Positions 8,472 to 17,187 of a DNA stretch of 53,067 bases are shown one piece after another (within the stretch, counting starts at the first letter, position 1; the number at the start of each line of letters is the position of its first letter). The notes below the pieces were generated by a model, which was not told where the DNA came from, did not search any database, and saw nothing but the letters and a program-made list of their open reading frames with translations. Source of the DNA: CAIRDP01 sp037134895. Lineage in GTDB: Bacteria > Bacteroidota > Bacteroidia > Bacteroidales > FEN-979. The DNA is taken from the NCBI GenBank assembly GCA_037134895.1, contig JBAXLI010000024.1, positions 1 to 53,067 of the forward strand, read 5' to 3'. Both the position numbers and the translations under genes were made by a program.

Positions 8472-9359
8472 ATGGAAGGGTTGAATAAGCTTTCGGTTAT
8501 TGTTCCTGCCTTTGACGAAGTTAAAAGCCTGACGCAGTTACTTCCGATGCTTATCGATTATTGCGACCAAAAACAGTGGAATCTTATTCTTGTGAATGAT
8601 GGATCAGGAGACGGTACGAAAGAACTTTTCCTGCAAATACCACCATCAGACAAAATTGCGGTGGTCCATCATAAATTGAACCGTGGTTATGGTGCAGCCA
8701 TCAAATCCGGAATTCTGGCCTGTTGTACCGAATTTGCAATCACAATTGATGCTGACGGGCAACACCAGTTGGAAGATATTGATAAGCTGTATGCATTAAT
8801 TACTGCCCGTGATGCAGATATGGTAGTTGGATCCAGAAAAAACGGCAAGACCGGTTCGTATTACAGGGGAGTTGGAAAATTCATTATCCGAAATCTTGCA
8901 AAAATATTGATGACCGTTCCCATTCATGACCTGAATTCAGGGATGAAGATTTACCGCACTGATCTTGCACAACATTATATTCATCTGGCTCCTGATACAA
9001 TGGCATTCAGCGACATTATTGCCCTGATATTCATCAATAACCGCCACCTCGTTCTTGAAACTCCGATTACGGTCAACGAGCGTAAGCATGGGAAAAGTAA
9101 GATAGGAATCGAAGTTGCTTTTCACACTCTGATGGAGATCATTAATATCGTTATCCTGTTCAGTCCAATGAAGATTTTTTTACCACTTTCGCTGATAAGT
9201 TTCCTGGTCGCGGGTTTTTGGGGATTCCCCTTACTGATACAAGGTCACGGTGTCAGCACAGGAAGCCTTCTTGGCGCAATTACCGGACTCCTTATGTTAA
9301 TGCTTGGACTGATTGCAGAGCAGCTGTCGCTAATCCGCAGGAATCAGCATAAACGCTAA
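8472..9359 (+). CDS. GT2 polyprenyl-phosphate glycosyltransferase (DPM1-like)
   Basis: A 295-residue family 2 glycosyltransferase. The N-terminal GT-A domain shows LSVIVPAFDEVKSL (7-20), LVNDGSGDGT (about 40-49) and the metal-binding ITIDADGQHQLEDID (about 91-105). Two hydrophobic C-terminal segments (near 235-290) resemble those of DPM1/GtrB-type enzymes, which transfer a sugar from a nucleotide donor to polyprenyl phosphate at the inner membrane. It starts 7 bp after the DUF2142 gene, so the two probably act together: this enzyme would charge the lipid carrier and the DUF2142 protein would use it. Its stop overlaps by 4 bp the end of a convergent GT2 gene. Confidence 0.88.
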   Translation: MEGLNKLSVIVPAFDEVKSLTQLLPMLIDYCDQKQWNLILVNDGSGDGTKELFLQIPPSDKIAVVHHKLNRGYGAAIKSGILACCTEFAITIDADGQHQLEDIDKLYALITARDADMVVGSRKNGKTGSYYRGVGKFIIRNLAKILMTVPIHDLNSGMKIYRTDLAQHYIHLAPDTMAFSDIIALIFINNRHLVLETPITVNERKHGKSKIGIEVAFHTLMEIINIVILFSPMKIFLPLSLISFLVAGFWGFPLLIQGHGVSTGSLLGAITGLLMLMLGLIAEQLSLIRRNQHKR

Positions 9360-10141
9360 TGATTCCATTTCTCAATCAGCCAGTATCCGCCAATTGCCCG
9401 GGCTATATTAAGCCGGTGTAAAAAAAGCAACAGTTTTCTTTGATCATGTTTTTTATGAATCTCGAACTGTTCATGGAACTGTTTCCTGGAATGTATGGCG
9501 CTTTTAGCTTGCCGGTGAACCCTGAAGGAGGCAAGATAGTCGTTTAGCACCCCTGGAGGCCCCAGTTTTGCCATCCGCAGCCAAAGATCATAATCCATTG
9601 CAAGAGGAAGGTCAAGAGCCAGGGGACCTGTTTTTTCGAAGGCAGTCCTCCTGAAAAACACAGCGGGCTGGGATATGAAATTTTCGATCAGAAGAAGAGG
9701 TAAGAAGAATTTTTTCGATACCAGGTTCTTATACCAGGTAATCATTTTTCTGATCTCCTGGTTTTCTTCATCCACGATCATGCACCTTCCGTATAACCAG
9801 TTACATTCAGGATGAGTTGTAAAATAATCAGCCACTTTCTGCAGGGTGCCGGGTAAATACAGGTCGTCAGAATTCAGCCAGCCGATAATTTCCCCCTGGG
9901 CACGGGCAATTCCCTTGTTCAAAGCATCCGACTGGCCTTTATCCTGTTCTGAAAACCAGGTTAAACGGCCCGAATAAGTGTTAAGAAGTTGAAGAGTCCC
10001 GTCAGTTGATCCGCCATCCATTACAAGGTATTCAATGCCGAAATTTGTCTCCTGCGAAAGAACGCTATTAATGGTATCTTCAATATAAGCTGCCTGGTTA
10101 AAAGAGGGCGTAATGATTGAGATTAGTTTCCGTTCAGGCAT
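9356..10141 (-). CDS. GT2 family glycosyltransferase
   Basis: A 261-residue GT-A enzyme without membrane segments. ISIITPSFNQAAYIEDTINS opens the nucleotide-binding fold, and LVMDGGSTDGT (near 39-49), QGEIIGWLNSDDLY (DD metal-binding motif, near 87-100) and DLPLAMDYDLWLRM complete the WcaA-type pattern. It transfers a sugar from a nucleotide donor to a growing glycan in the cytoplasm; donor and acceptor cannot be read from the sequence. It is the last gene of the minus-strand glycan block and overlaps the end of the convergent DPM1-like gene by 4 bp. The ATG at 10141 is well placed for the fold. Confidence 0.9.
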   Translation of the reverse strand: MPERKLISIITPSFNQAAYIEDTINSVLSQETNFGIEYLVMDGGSTDGTLQLLNTYSGRLTWFSEQDKGQSDALNKGIARAQGEIIGWLNSDDLYLPGTLQKVADYFTTHPECNWLYGRCMIVDEENQEIRKMITWYKNLVSKKFFLPLLLIENFISQPAVFFRRTAFEKTGPLALDLPLAMDYDLWLRMAKLGPPGVLNDYLASFRVHRQAKSAIHSRKQFHEQFEIHKKHDQRKLLLFLHRLNIARAIGGYWLIEKWNH

Positions 10142-10195
10142 GCCATTTAATTATCTTCAGTAAAAATATAGCTTTTTGTTTTTAGATGGTGACAA

Positions 10196-11248
10196 TCAAT
10201 GAATGAGTTTAAGGAATTTCCTCCAGGCTGACCATGAAGTATTTCCAAAACTCCTGATGATCATCAGGAGTTTGCGGTACTGGGGGAAATAGGTTTTTTT
10301 AACACTTAATGGAAGGAAATATGAGATTGGCTTTGTTAGCAGATCAGCAAAATTTCTGATATAACTGTAGTTTTTCTCAGTAATGCCTACCGGAATATGA
10401 TTATTATTCTCAATAATCGAAATCAATTTTCTTAGAACGGTGTCTTCCCGAATAGGTTGAGGCACTTTGTTTTCAATAAAATATGGTTCATTGAGATACC
10501 GGGCATACAGCGCGTCATCATTATCGATCCTGATGATTTGATCCACGGCCTGTTTGAAGTCAGGGAGATCGTGACAGTTGATGAAACTACGGGTATTGAA
10601 TTCACTGCTGATAAAAGGATTTCCCCAATAAACAGGAATAGTATTAACCTGCATGGCTTCGAATATTTTCTCAGTCGTATAACCCGGGTATGATTCATTT
10701 TCAAAAGTGATCGCAAACTTATATTCTTTCAGGAAATCAGATTTATTGGAAACGACATGCCCCAGGTTATTCAGGAATCTTCCGCCAGAATCAACCTGCT
10801 TATATTTTGAGAGTTCATGAAAAAAGGTGTTTCGTATTTTATTAAAGGGATTGCTTACAATGAAGCAACAGAATTTTTTCTTTTGGCTGATTATCTGTTC
10901 CGGATCTTTAGGTTTGGTCAGGTTTTCAGGATCGCCATAGTAAGGATATGGATTCCCGTAAAAGCAATATGAGGGGAACCGGAAATGTTTTTCAGAAGGA
11001 TCAAGATCAAATGAGAAGGCATAATCACATTCATGGTAATTCGGCCTTAGATTTTCGACAGTAAAAAAGATCCTTGTGCATTGATATTTCTGGAAATCCT
11101 TGCCGTAGTTGGAATAGAAAAGGAGATCGGGGTTCTCCGAGATTTCAACTTCATACTGTTTGGAAAGCAAACGGGTGAAGTAATTTTCCTGTTTGGAGAA
11201 TTGGTTATAAGGATCGAAATCAGAAAAATTTAGTTTAAGTTTTTTCAT
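10196..11248 (-). CDS. GT10 alpha-fucosyltransferase-like protein
   Basis: A 350-residue protein with the GT10 fingerprint FENESYPGYTTEKIFEAM (about 181-198) followed by NTIPVYWGNP. This is the conserved GDP-fucose binding region of alpha-1,3/1,4-fucosyltransferases such as the Helicobacter FutA group. The upstream part (KKKFCCFIVSNPFNKIRNTF) also fits the family. It would add fucose to N-acetylglucosamine or a similar acceptor on the surface glycan. It starts 12 bp downstream of a GT4-like gene stop, so it is co-transcribed with the block. No GDP-fucose synthesis genes (gmd, fcl) are in the window, so the donor must be made elsewhere. Confidence 0.85.
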   Translation of the reverse strand: MKKLKLNFSDFDPYNQFSKQENYFTRLLSKQYEVEISENPDLLFYSNYGKDFQKYQCTRIFFTVENLRPNYHECDYAFSFDLDPSEKHFRFPSYCFYGNPYPYYGDPENLTKPKDPEQIISQKKKFCCFIVSNPFNKIRNTFFHELSKYKQVDSGGRFLNNLGHVVSNKSDFLKEYKFAITFENESYPGYTTEKIFEAMQVNTIPVYWGNPFISSEFNTRSFINCHDLPDFKQAVDQIIRIDNDDALYARYLNEPYFIENKVPQPIREDTVLRKLISIIENNNHIPVGITEKNYSYIRNFADLLTKPISYFLPLSVKKTYFPQYRKLLMIIRSFGNTSWSAWRKFLKLIH

Positions 11249-11260
11249 GGAACCCTGGAA

Positions 11261-12412
11261 TCAGGCTTGATCATGCAAATCTATGAAATCAAGCAATTCC
11301 CTGCTTGAATTTTGCCAATGTTCGAAGCCTGATAAACTATCATTCCTTGCCTTGCAGGCCATCGTTTTTGCCGAAGAGAAGTCCAGGGGCTTCAGGTCAA
11401 TCATATCATACAGAAGCCCGTTCCTGCCATGTGAGATATATTCATTCATTGTCGGATGATTGGGCGTCACAACTACTTTCCCCATGGTCATGGCTTCAAT
11501 TGCCGGCATTCCGATACCTTCGTAGAGCCTGGGAGTGAAAAACACGTTGGACTTTGAAAGTATCTCCAGGTAATCTTCCTTTTTATCAAACCATCGCGTG
11601 ATGGTAATATGATATTTTTTCATCTCTTCTTCGGTGGGAAGTACTTCCCGGTACCAGATAGGGTCCAGGGCAAGATGAAGGTGAAAGTTGGTAAACTGGG
11701 TTCCTTCAATCAGTTTCCTGATATGGTCCCAGGTTATGTCATTTGTCCTCTGCCAGAAAAATCCATTCAATTCAGTGAACGTATCTTCCCTGAAAGGCAA
11801 TGACGCAGGGTCAATGAAGAACTGAAAATATTTCGATCTGATACCTAGCCGGTTAAATCGGAGATGGAGAGACCGGCAAAAACAGATAAACCGGAAATCA
11901 CTGAATCTCAGAAATAAGCTATCCGGATCGGCGTGAATGTCATCAAACATCGGGATGATGATGATCTGCCTGCAATTTAATTTTTTAAGTTTCTCCGGAT
12001 GATGATAGATCATGATCTGCCAGAGAATTAAAATGTCAAAGCCTTCATTGTTGATTTTAGAGAAGGCAGGAAACTTCCCTCCGTTCCATTGACTGTCCCA
12101 CATTATCGTTACAGAGCCAAATTGCTTTAACAGGTTAATGAAGAATGTGGGCGAAATTGTTTTATGGTGATAAGAATGGTCGATAACTCCGATTTTTTTA
12201 TTTGCACCAGGATTTAATGATGGATAGAATGTATCAGGGAACTGCACTGAAGAAGCACTCCCATTGACCAATCTGATAATTCGTAAAACCCTTGCAATGA
12301 TAAGCTTCAGCTTATATGTCCGCAGAAAATCCATCTTATTCTGCAGCAGTCTGATCAGGGGGGAGAAAGGATACAGAGCAATACTCAATATTCTTCTGAA
12401 GGTGTTGTTCAT
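11261..12412 (-). CDS. GT4-like glycosyltransferase
   Basis: The chosen ATG at 12412 gives 383 residues (MNNTFRRILS...). The C-terminal half carries the GT4/GT-B donor-site pattern: KSNVFFTPRLYEGIGMPAIE, then AMTMGKVVVTPNHPTMNEYI and GRNGLLYD. The N-terminal half is divergent. An upstream in-frame extension of 30 residues overlaps the preceding GT2 gene by about 80 bp and adds no recognisable domain. With the chosen start the gap to the upstream stop is 8 bp and a GGA lies just ahead. It probably transfers a sugar in the cytoplasm during assembly of the locus glycan; the sugar is unknown. Confidence 0.8.
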   Translation of the reverse strand: MNNTFRRILSIALYPFSPLIRLLQNKMDFLRTYKLKLIIARVLRIIRLVNGSASSVQFPDTFYPSLNPGANKKIGVIDHSYHHKTISPTFFINLLKQFGSVTIMWDSQWNGGKFPAFSKINNEGFDILILWQIMIYHHPEKLKKLNCRQIIIIPMFDDIHADPDSLFLRFSDFRFICFCRSLHLRFNRLGIRSKYFQFFIDPASLPFREDTFTELNGFFWQRTNDITWDHIRKLIEGTQFTNFHLHLALDPIWYREVLPTEEEMKKYHITITRWFDKKEDYLEILSKSNVFFTPRLYEGIGMPAIEAMTMGKVVVTPNHPTMNEYISHGRNGLLYDMIDLKPLDFSSAKTMACKARNDSLSGFEHWQNSSRELLDFIDLHDQA

Positions 12413-12420
12413 CGATGTTT

Positions 12421-13209
12421 TTATTCCGTTATGACTTGACTGCGATAGCGCCATTTTAAGAATGAATTTATGACTGCGGATGGCAAAATCCGGTATACCC
12501 ATTCGGTGAATTTTGACAAGGCAAGAAACCGATTATGGAATCTTTTTTCTTCGGGACTCAGACCGCGGTATGAGCTCAGGATCTCCAGGTTTGACCTTGC
12601 CGAGTTTACCATGTTTACATTGGAAACCCCCCGGGTATTAAACCTGGCAATAGGTTCAGGGATATACCTGAATTTTTTCCCTGTAAAAAATAACCTGAGG
12701 ATCAATTCATAATCGGCGCTGAAATGCAGTTGCGGTTTATAGGCTTCCTGTTTAATGAGATCTGTTTTGAAAAACATGGCCTGGTGGCAGCAAACCATGC
12801 CTTTCCACAGATCTTCAGGGCGTGAAGCTTTCCTGTAGGCGTTGAAAGAAGGATAGCAGGCTATGCTGTCACCATATATGACATCAGCATCCAGCAGATC
12901 CGTATTAAATACCATTGACAAGGTTTGATCGTTAACAAACACATCACCTGCATTCATGAAATTAACCCATTCACCACTTGCATTTGCAATTCCTTTATTC
13001 ATTGCATCATAAATCCCATTGTCGGGTTCGCTGATCCAATATGCAATCTGTTCAGCATAGGCTTTAATCACCTCTATAGTGCCATCAGTTGAGCCCCCAT
13101 CAATAATAATGATCTCAAGGTCATCATACCCTTGGCTTAAAATGTTCAGAAGGGTTTTCTGAAGATCAGTTGAAGAATTCAAGGTAACAGTGATAACTGA
13201 TATTTTCAT
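12421..13209 (-). CDS. GT2 family glycosyltransferase
   Basis: A 262-residue GT-A glycosyltransferase starting at the ATG at 13209 (MKISVITVTLNSS). A TTG five codons earlier is a possible but less likely start. Motifs: LEIIIIDGGSTDGT near 36-49, WISEPDNGIYDAMNKGI near 63-79, and WVNFMNAGDVF (DXD-equivalent region) near 86-96, as in WcaA/colanic-acid-type GT2 enzymes. Later HQAMFFKTDL and FSADYELILRLFF fit acceptor-side motifs of this subgroup. It is the first gene of the minus-strand sub-block 13.2-9.4 kb. Upstream is a 146-bp divergent spacer shared with the plus-strand sulfotransferase-like gene. Confidence 0.88.
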   Translation of the reverse strand: MKISVITVTLNSSTDLQKTLLNILSQGYDDLEIIIIDGGSTDGTIEVIKAYAEQIAYWISEPDNGIYDAMNKGIANASGEWVNFMNAGDVFVNDQTLSMVFNTDLLDADVIYGDSIACYPSFNAYRKASRPEDLWKGMVCCHQAMFFKTDLIKQEAYKPQLHFSADYELILRLFFTGKKFRYIPEPIARFNTRGVSNVNMVNSARSNLEILSSYRGLSPEEKRFHNRFLALSKFTEWVYRILPSAVINSFLKWRYRSQVITE

Positions 13210-13262
13210 TTCATTACTGGCCAAATATGTTGATTTTAAATACTGTTCACCGCAATATTACT

Positions 13263-13270
13263 TATTTTTG
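13263..13270 (+). promoter_or_regulatory. Candidate -7 promoter box (TATTTTTG)
   Basis: TATTTTTG fits the TAnnTTTG consensus and lies 86 bp upstream of the plus-strand sulfotransferase-like gene, in the divergent spacer. No convincing -33 TTTG is present, so confidence is low. Confidence 0.28.
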
Positions 13271-13355
13271 CCGACAAGGACAACGAAAGGAAATAATTCC
13301 TGTCCTGTTCCTATGATCTAAGAATTGCTGCGTTTAACTAACTATCTTCTGCAAA

Positions 13356-13985
13356 ATGCTCGTTATGTTTAAGGAGAAACGGGAAAATACTCGAAATCAT
13401 GTTATAATATCAGGTACCGGAAGAGCCGGCACGACATTCCTTGTAAAATTATTATCAAATCTTGGACTTGAAACCAGCTTTTCCCAGGCAAATTTTGAAT
13501 CTAACATTGACTTGAAAAGTATGGCCGGGCTTGAATTGGATATCCGCGAGACAGGAGCCCCCTATATTGTCAAATCTCCATGGATTTGCGATTATATTGA
13601 TGAGTTGCTGAATAATGATCAGCTTAAAATAGATTATGCTTTCATCCCTTTACGAGACATCCATGAAGCTGCTAAAAGCAGGATCATGATTTCTGCCAAC
13701 AGGGATAAAGTGAAATATATAAAACCATCGGATGCCCCCGGGGGGTTATGGGGAACGGATAACCCGGATGAACAGGAATATATTTTACATGTAAAACTGC
13801 TGAAACTGCTGCTTAGTTTATCTGCCAGGAACATCCCTGTTGTATTTATTCATTTTCCAAAAATGACTTTGGACCCATCCTATTTATACAAAAAATTAAT
13901 GCCGATTCTTAAGGAGATTGAATTTCAGAAATTTGAAGAAGTTTTTAACAGCACGGTCAGGAGAGAACATGTGCATTCTTATTAA
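13356..13985 (+). CDS. Sulfotransferase-like P-loop protein
   Basis: A 209-residue protein with the 5'-PSB loop typical of PAPS-dependent sulfotransferases, IISGTGRAGTTFLVKLLSNL (about 18-37). A later region, YAFIPLRDIHEAAKSRIM, resembles the 3'-phosphate binding motif of that fold (usually an R followed by a conserved S, here AAKSR). It may sulfate a glycan or act as a related P-loop enzyme. It is the only plus-strand gene within the 9.4-36.9 kb minus-strand glycan block and overlaps the end of the convergent GT4 gene by 4 bp. A second ATG three codons in (13365) is an equally possible start. Confidence 0.65.
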   Translation: MLVMFKEKRENTRNHVIISGTGRAGTTFLVKLLSNLGLETSFSQANFESNIDLKSMAGLELDIRETGAPYIVKSPWICDYIDELLNNDQLKIDYAFIPLRDIHEAAKSRIMISANRDKVKYIKPSDAPGGLWGTDNPDEQEYILHVKLLKLLLSLSARNIPVVFIHFPKMTLDPSYLYKKLMPILKEIEFQKFEEVFNSTVRREHVHSY

Positions 13986-15154
13986 GACGGTGAGAATACC
14001 CTATCTAACTCTTTTCTTACACAACTTAGTTCAAAATGTTTCGCAAATACATTTTTCGAATTACTACATTTTTCCTCATACCAACTTTTATCACTAAGTA
14101 AGTGGAGGATTTCATTTGCAAATTTTTTCGGATCATCTGCAATGATGAATTCATGAAGAATATCAGGAGGAATTCCACAAAGGCCTTTTGAAGTATTTAC
14201 GATTGGTATTCCATGAGCAAGAGACTCGATAACCTTTACTTTCATACCAGTCCCGTTTTGTAAAGGATTAATTGAAACCTTGCTTTTCGCATAGATTTCA
14301 GTCAGGTCCTGGATAAATTCCAATTTTTTTACATTTTGAAGATCGGGTGCAAAAGATGCAATTTTCCCAATGATAATAATCCTTAAATCTTTGGGCAGAA
14401 AAGGATAAACATGATTGAAAAACCATTTGAGACCTTCAATATTGTCGGCATTGTCAAAACCAATAAAAAGAATATCATATTCCTTCTCCTTTATCACGTT
14501 CGGAGGATTCTGCATGAAAATGGGTATATAAAAATATTCAGGTCTGCATGCATGGTTTGAAAAAAATTGAAGCTCCTCATAAGACAAACAAATTACCTTG
14601 TCGAAAAGATTGACTCTTTCAACTTCTTCCTGGATTGCCAGGGTGAGGTCAACTGCCTGCTGGTTGGTTTCAATTAATTTATAGGAGATAAAGTCCTCAA
14701 TGGTTAAGACGTTGACAGAACCTTGTGAAAGATTATTTTTAATAAGATTCGCCCAATAAACATAACCAATGATGATATAATCATATTTTTTCCTGGTAAC
14801 AATCTTATTAAACAATGAGACCATTCCCGGGAAAGCGTAATCAGGCAACTGATTTTTTTTCGGGAAACTCCTTGCTTTTTTGAAGACAATCAGACCTGTC
14901 AATAAAGAAAGAAAAAGTTGCCAATGATACCCAATCCTGAAATTGTAAAGAAAAAGACGGTTGATCAACTTGTTCGAATTGTCCCGATCAAATGTATCCC
15001 AATTGCTTTCAAAATGTTTTAATCCGAGCAAATCAATAATAAACCCTTTCTCTTTTAAATAGCGGGCTAATTCAAAGTAGCGTTTGTTGACACCACTTTT
15101 TTGTTCCAAAAAATTATGCGGGAAAACAATTAAAATATTTCCTGATCTGGTCAT
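13982..15154 (-). CDS. GT4 family glycosyltransferase
   Basis: A 390-residue GT-B enzyme from the ATG at 15154 (MTRSGNILIVFPHNF). The N-terminal acceptor domain begins with KSGVNKRYFELARYLKEKGF. The C-terminal donor domain has FIGFDNADNIEGLKWFFNHV, IYAKSKVSINPLQNGTGMKV and VIESLAHGIPIVNTSKGLCG, a clear Glyco_trans_1_4 pattern. A GTG 20 codons upstream overlaps the preceding gene and adds nothing recognisable, while the chosen ATG lies 8 bp after that gene's stop. It would add a sugar from a nucleotide donor to the growing glycan in the cytoplasm. It is convergent with, and overlaps by 4 bp, the sulfotransferase-like gene. Confidence 0.85.
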   Translation of the reverse strand: MTRSGNILIVFPHNFLEQKSGVNKRYFELARYLKEKGFIIDLLGLKHFESNWDTFDRDNSNKLINRLFLYNFRIGYHWQLFLSLLTGLIVFKKARSFPKKNQLPDYAFPGMVSLFNKIVTRKKYDYIIIGYVYWANLIKNNLSQGSVNVLTIEDFISYKLIETNQQAVDLTLAIQEEVERVNLFDKVICLSYEELQFFSNHACRPEYFYIPIFMQNPPNVIKEKEYDILFIGFDNADNIEGLKWFFNHVYPFLPKDLRIIIIGKIASFAPDLQNVKKLEFIQDLTEIYAKSKVSINPLQNGTGMKVKVIESLAHGIPIVNTSKGLCGIPPDILHEFIIADDPKKFANEILHLLSDKSWYEEKCSNSKNVFAKHFELSCVRKELDRVFSPS

Positions 15155-15162
15155 TTTGTTTG

Positions 15163-16230
15163 TTAAGACTCCTGAATAGTTTCTTTTAAAACCTGCAGAT
15201 ATTGCAGCCCCCACTGCGTGTCGGGTTCAAGATAATTACCTTCTGCCCATTCATTCCAGGATTTGATGATTAACAAGTTGTGTTTCCTGTTATTATGTTT
15301 TACAAAGTTTAAGGCATCTTTTAAATGATGCCCGAAAAGGGAAGGGGAAGAATGATGAAAAACCAAGCCGTTTTTTTTCGATCGGGGAGTGTTATCCCAA
15401 TTAGGCAAAATACAGGGAATAAAATCCTTATTGACAAATTTATCAAACTGGTATGACCGGATAATACTTTTATATTCTATTACAAGGGGATAGCCTTTTA
15501 AAATATGTCGTTTAAAAGAATTTTTCAGTGACCGGAATAACTTTTTCTGATAAGTGTCAATATAATGTCCCGGCATATAGACAGTTGCCTCATTGAAGCC
15601 ATCTTTCTTGTAATCCCATTCCAGGTGATTCACCCCGATGAAATAAATCCCGCTGAAGCCGTTTTTAATTGCCAGCTCATTCCAAAGATCGGTAAATTTT
15701 CCGATCAATGGGAAAGTAGCAGGTTCATAAATAAAGAATACCGGCTTATTTTCAAGTTTTAAATACCTGGTATCGTTAAAGGCCTTTAACAGTGAATAGA
15801 AATGAGCAATGTGATCTTCCTTCCCGGGGTAAGTTTGTTCTATCAGAGTTTTATCTTTCAATCCATGCCAGATACCAGTCCACGACTGATTGGCCCAGGC
15901 AAGGCAGAATGGGAAATCGGGTTGTCCGCTTTGCAGGACCTCATTAAACGGCCGTTCAAGCAATTGCTTCCCATTACCAAACCAATAATGCCAATAAATG
16001 AATCCACCGATTCCGGATTCCTTTGCCAAGCTTGCCTGGGCCTGTCTCGTTTCGGGCTGACGCAAATCATAAAACCCCAGATCAGAGGGCAGGCGAGGCT
16101 GGCAATGGCCAGGGAACAATGGCCTTGCTTTCACACTATTCGTCCATTCGGTAAAGCCTTTGCCCCACCAGGCATCATTTTCGGGGATGGGGTGGAACTG
16201 CGGGAGATAAAAGGTGAGGACAATCGTCAT
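15163..16230 (-). CDS. WbsX-like / GH99-like domain protein
   Basis: A 355-residue protein with the WbsX signature: TFYLPQFHPIPENDAWWGKG at the N-terminus, GFTEWTNSVKARPLFPGH, LPSDLGFYDLR, then WHYWFGNGKQLLERPFNEVL and, near the C-terminus, IKSWNEWAEGNYLEPDTQWG. WbsX proteins occur in O-antigen and rhamnan clusters. The fold resembles glycoside hydrolase family 99, and the precise reaction is not settled; both a transferase and an endo-mannosidase-like role have been considered for the family. There is no signal peptide, so it acts in the cytoplasm. It starts 14 bp after the stop of the interrupted AlgJ-like gene, so the insertion upstream may be polar on it. Confidence 0.85.
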   Translation of the reverse strand: MTIVLTFYLPQFHPIPENDAWWGKGFTEWTNSVKARPLFPGHCQPRLPSDLGFYDLRQPETRQAQASLAKESGIGGFIYWHYWFGNGKQLLERPFNEVLQSGQPDFPFCLAWANQSWTGIWHGLKDKTLIEQTYPGKEDHIAHFYSLLKAFNDTRYLKLENKPVFFIYEPATFPLIGKFTDLWNELAIKNGFSGIYFIGVNHLEWDYKKDGFNEATVYMPGHYIDTYQKKLFRSLKNSFKRHILKGYPLVIEYKSIIRSYQFDKFVNKDFIPCILPNWDNTPRSKKNGLVFHHSSPSLFGHHLKDALNFVKHNNRKHNLLIIKSWNEWAEGNYLEPDTQWGLQYLQVLKETIQES

Positions 16231-16244
16231 ATTTTCGAAAATGC

Positions 16245-17087
16245 TTAAAGATTTCGTTCAACAATCTCAAATATGACGAAATCTGGCTTTTCTGTGAGAA
16301 CTTGATTTTTATCCGGAAAATCCCAAATAAAAACCGTTTCCCCAAAACTTTCATTTAACCAGGGAATCATTGAGGTGAAAAACGAATCTCTAAAAATAAC
16401 TACTTTAAGAGGCTGACTTTTATTTTGAAAACGCAACTCGTAATCATCCGGGCGCTGTGAATATGCATTTCCTTTAATTCCGTGCTTATTAACTGGGAAA
16501 GCCTGGCTCTTAAAATTAGGTTGAAAGTTAATAATAATATCATAAATATTTGAAGACAGAGTTCGTGTTAAATCTTGATGATTACTAGCAGAGCTGGTAA
16601 TATTAAAGTCCTCCATTCGTAATATTTTCAGATTTTGGAAATCAGATTGAATTTTCCTCATGAGAGCCTCATATCCATAAAATGCACCATATTCATTCCA
16701 ATGGGAATCAGCTTTAAGGTATAATACATGGTCCCTGTGGTTCATTAGAGCTTGTTTAATGTCAATTAGATTTATACCATTTCTTAGTAAACATTTGGTA
16801 AGTTGTTCCATTTTAGTGGGTTTATCAGATTTAGTGATAGGAAGATAATCCCCATAGATGGTAAGTTTATTTGGAACTATGATCATGTACAGCGGAATCT
16901 TCTCTTTGTCAAGAAAATTCTTAAATTCGATCATATTATTTGAAGTCCAATCTAATTCTCCTTTGGAAAAATTATTAATTCCTTTTGATACCCTAATATC
17001 ATTAGAGTAATAATCGCCTAAGAAGTACCAATCTTCTTTTCCTTTGACTACTTTCTGAGGGAATGGATCAGTATGATAAATGTTCAC
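16245..17087 (-). CDS. C-terminal fragment of AlgJ-like protein (catalytic part)
   Basis: The open frame left on the far side of the insertion sequence. Its first possible start is a GTG at 17087, inside the ancestral coding sequence, so a 280-residue truncated product is conceivable but would lack the membrane anchor. It keeps the SGNH-type catalytic elements: Asp and His in LKADSHWNEYGAF and the Ser in VIFRDSFFTSM. In the intact family these transfer acetyl groups to exopolysaccharide in the periplasm. Without the N-terminal anchor or signal the fragment would stay in the cytoplasm and probably be inactive in the pathway. Treat it as a pseudogene fragment unless expression is shown. Confidence 0.6.
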   Translation of the reverse strand: MNIYHTDPFPQKVVKGKEDWYFLGDYYSNDIRVSKGINNFSKGELDWTSNNMIEFKNFLDKEKIPLYMIIVPNKLTIYGDYLPITKSDKPTKMEQLTKCLLRNGINLIDIKQALMNHRDHVLYLKADSHWNEYGAFYGYEALMRKIQSDFQNLKILRMEDFNITSSASNHQDLTRTLSSNIYDIIINFQPNFKSQAFPVNKHGIKGNAYSQRPDDYELRFQNKSQPLKVVIFRDSFFTSMIPWLNESFGETVFIWDFPDKNQVLTEKPDFVIFEIVERNL

Positions 17088-17148
17088 TTTAATTTCACGA
17101 TATACACCATAAAAAATGTTTCTTAATCCAAAATTATCCGAGTAATAT

Positions 17149-17154
17149 GAATTA
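17149..17154. repeat. Target site duplication GAATTA (left copy)
   Basis: GAATTA directly abuts the left inverted repeat. The identical hexamer follows the right inverted repeat at 18627-18632. Keeping one copy restores the AlgJ-like reading frame exactly, which supports a true duplication made at insertion. Confidence 0.88.
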
Positions 17155-17171
17155 GTTGATCCTTATTAATT
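17155..17171 (+). repeat. Left terminal inverted repeat of the IS
   Basis: GTTGATCCTTATTAATT. It pairs with the right end (18610-18626) with one mismatch at position 12. Confidence 0.85.
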
Positions 17172-17187
17172 CACTTTTTTCGTTGAT

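Noticed and set aside
12412..12502. N-terminal extension of the GT4-like gene into the upstream GT2 gene
   Set aside because: It would overlap the upstream gene by about 80 bp, adds no known domain, and a better placed ATG lies 8 bp after the upstream stop.
16245..17087. The 280-residue frame as an independent short gene
   Set aside because: Its GTG lies inside an ancestral frame that continues upstream to the IS border, and joining across the IS restores a family-typical N-terminus. It is a fragment, not a separate gene.
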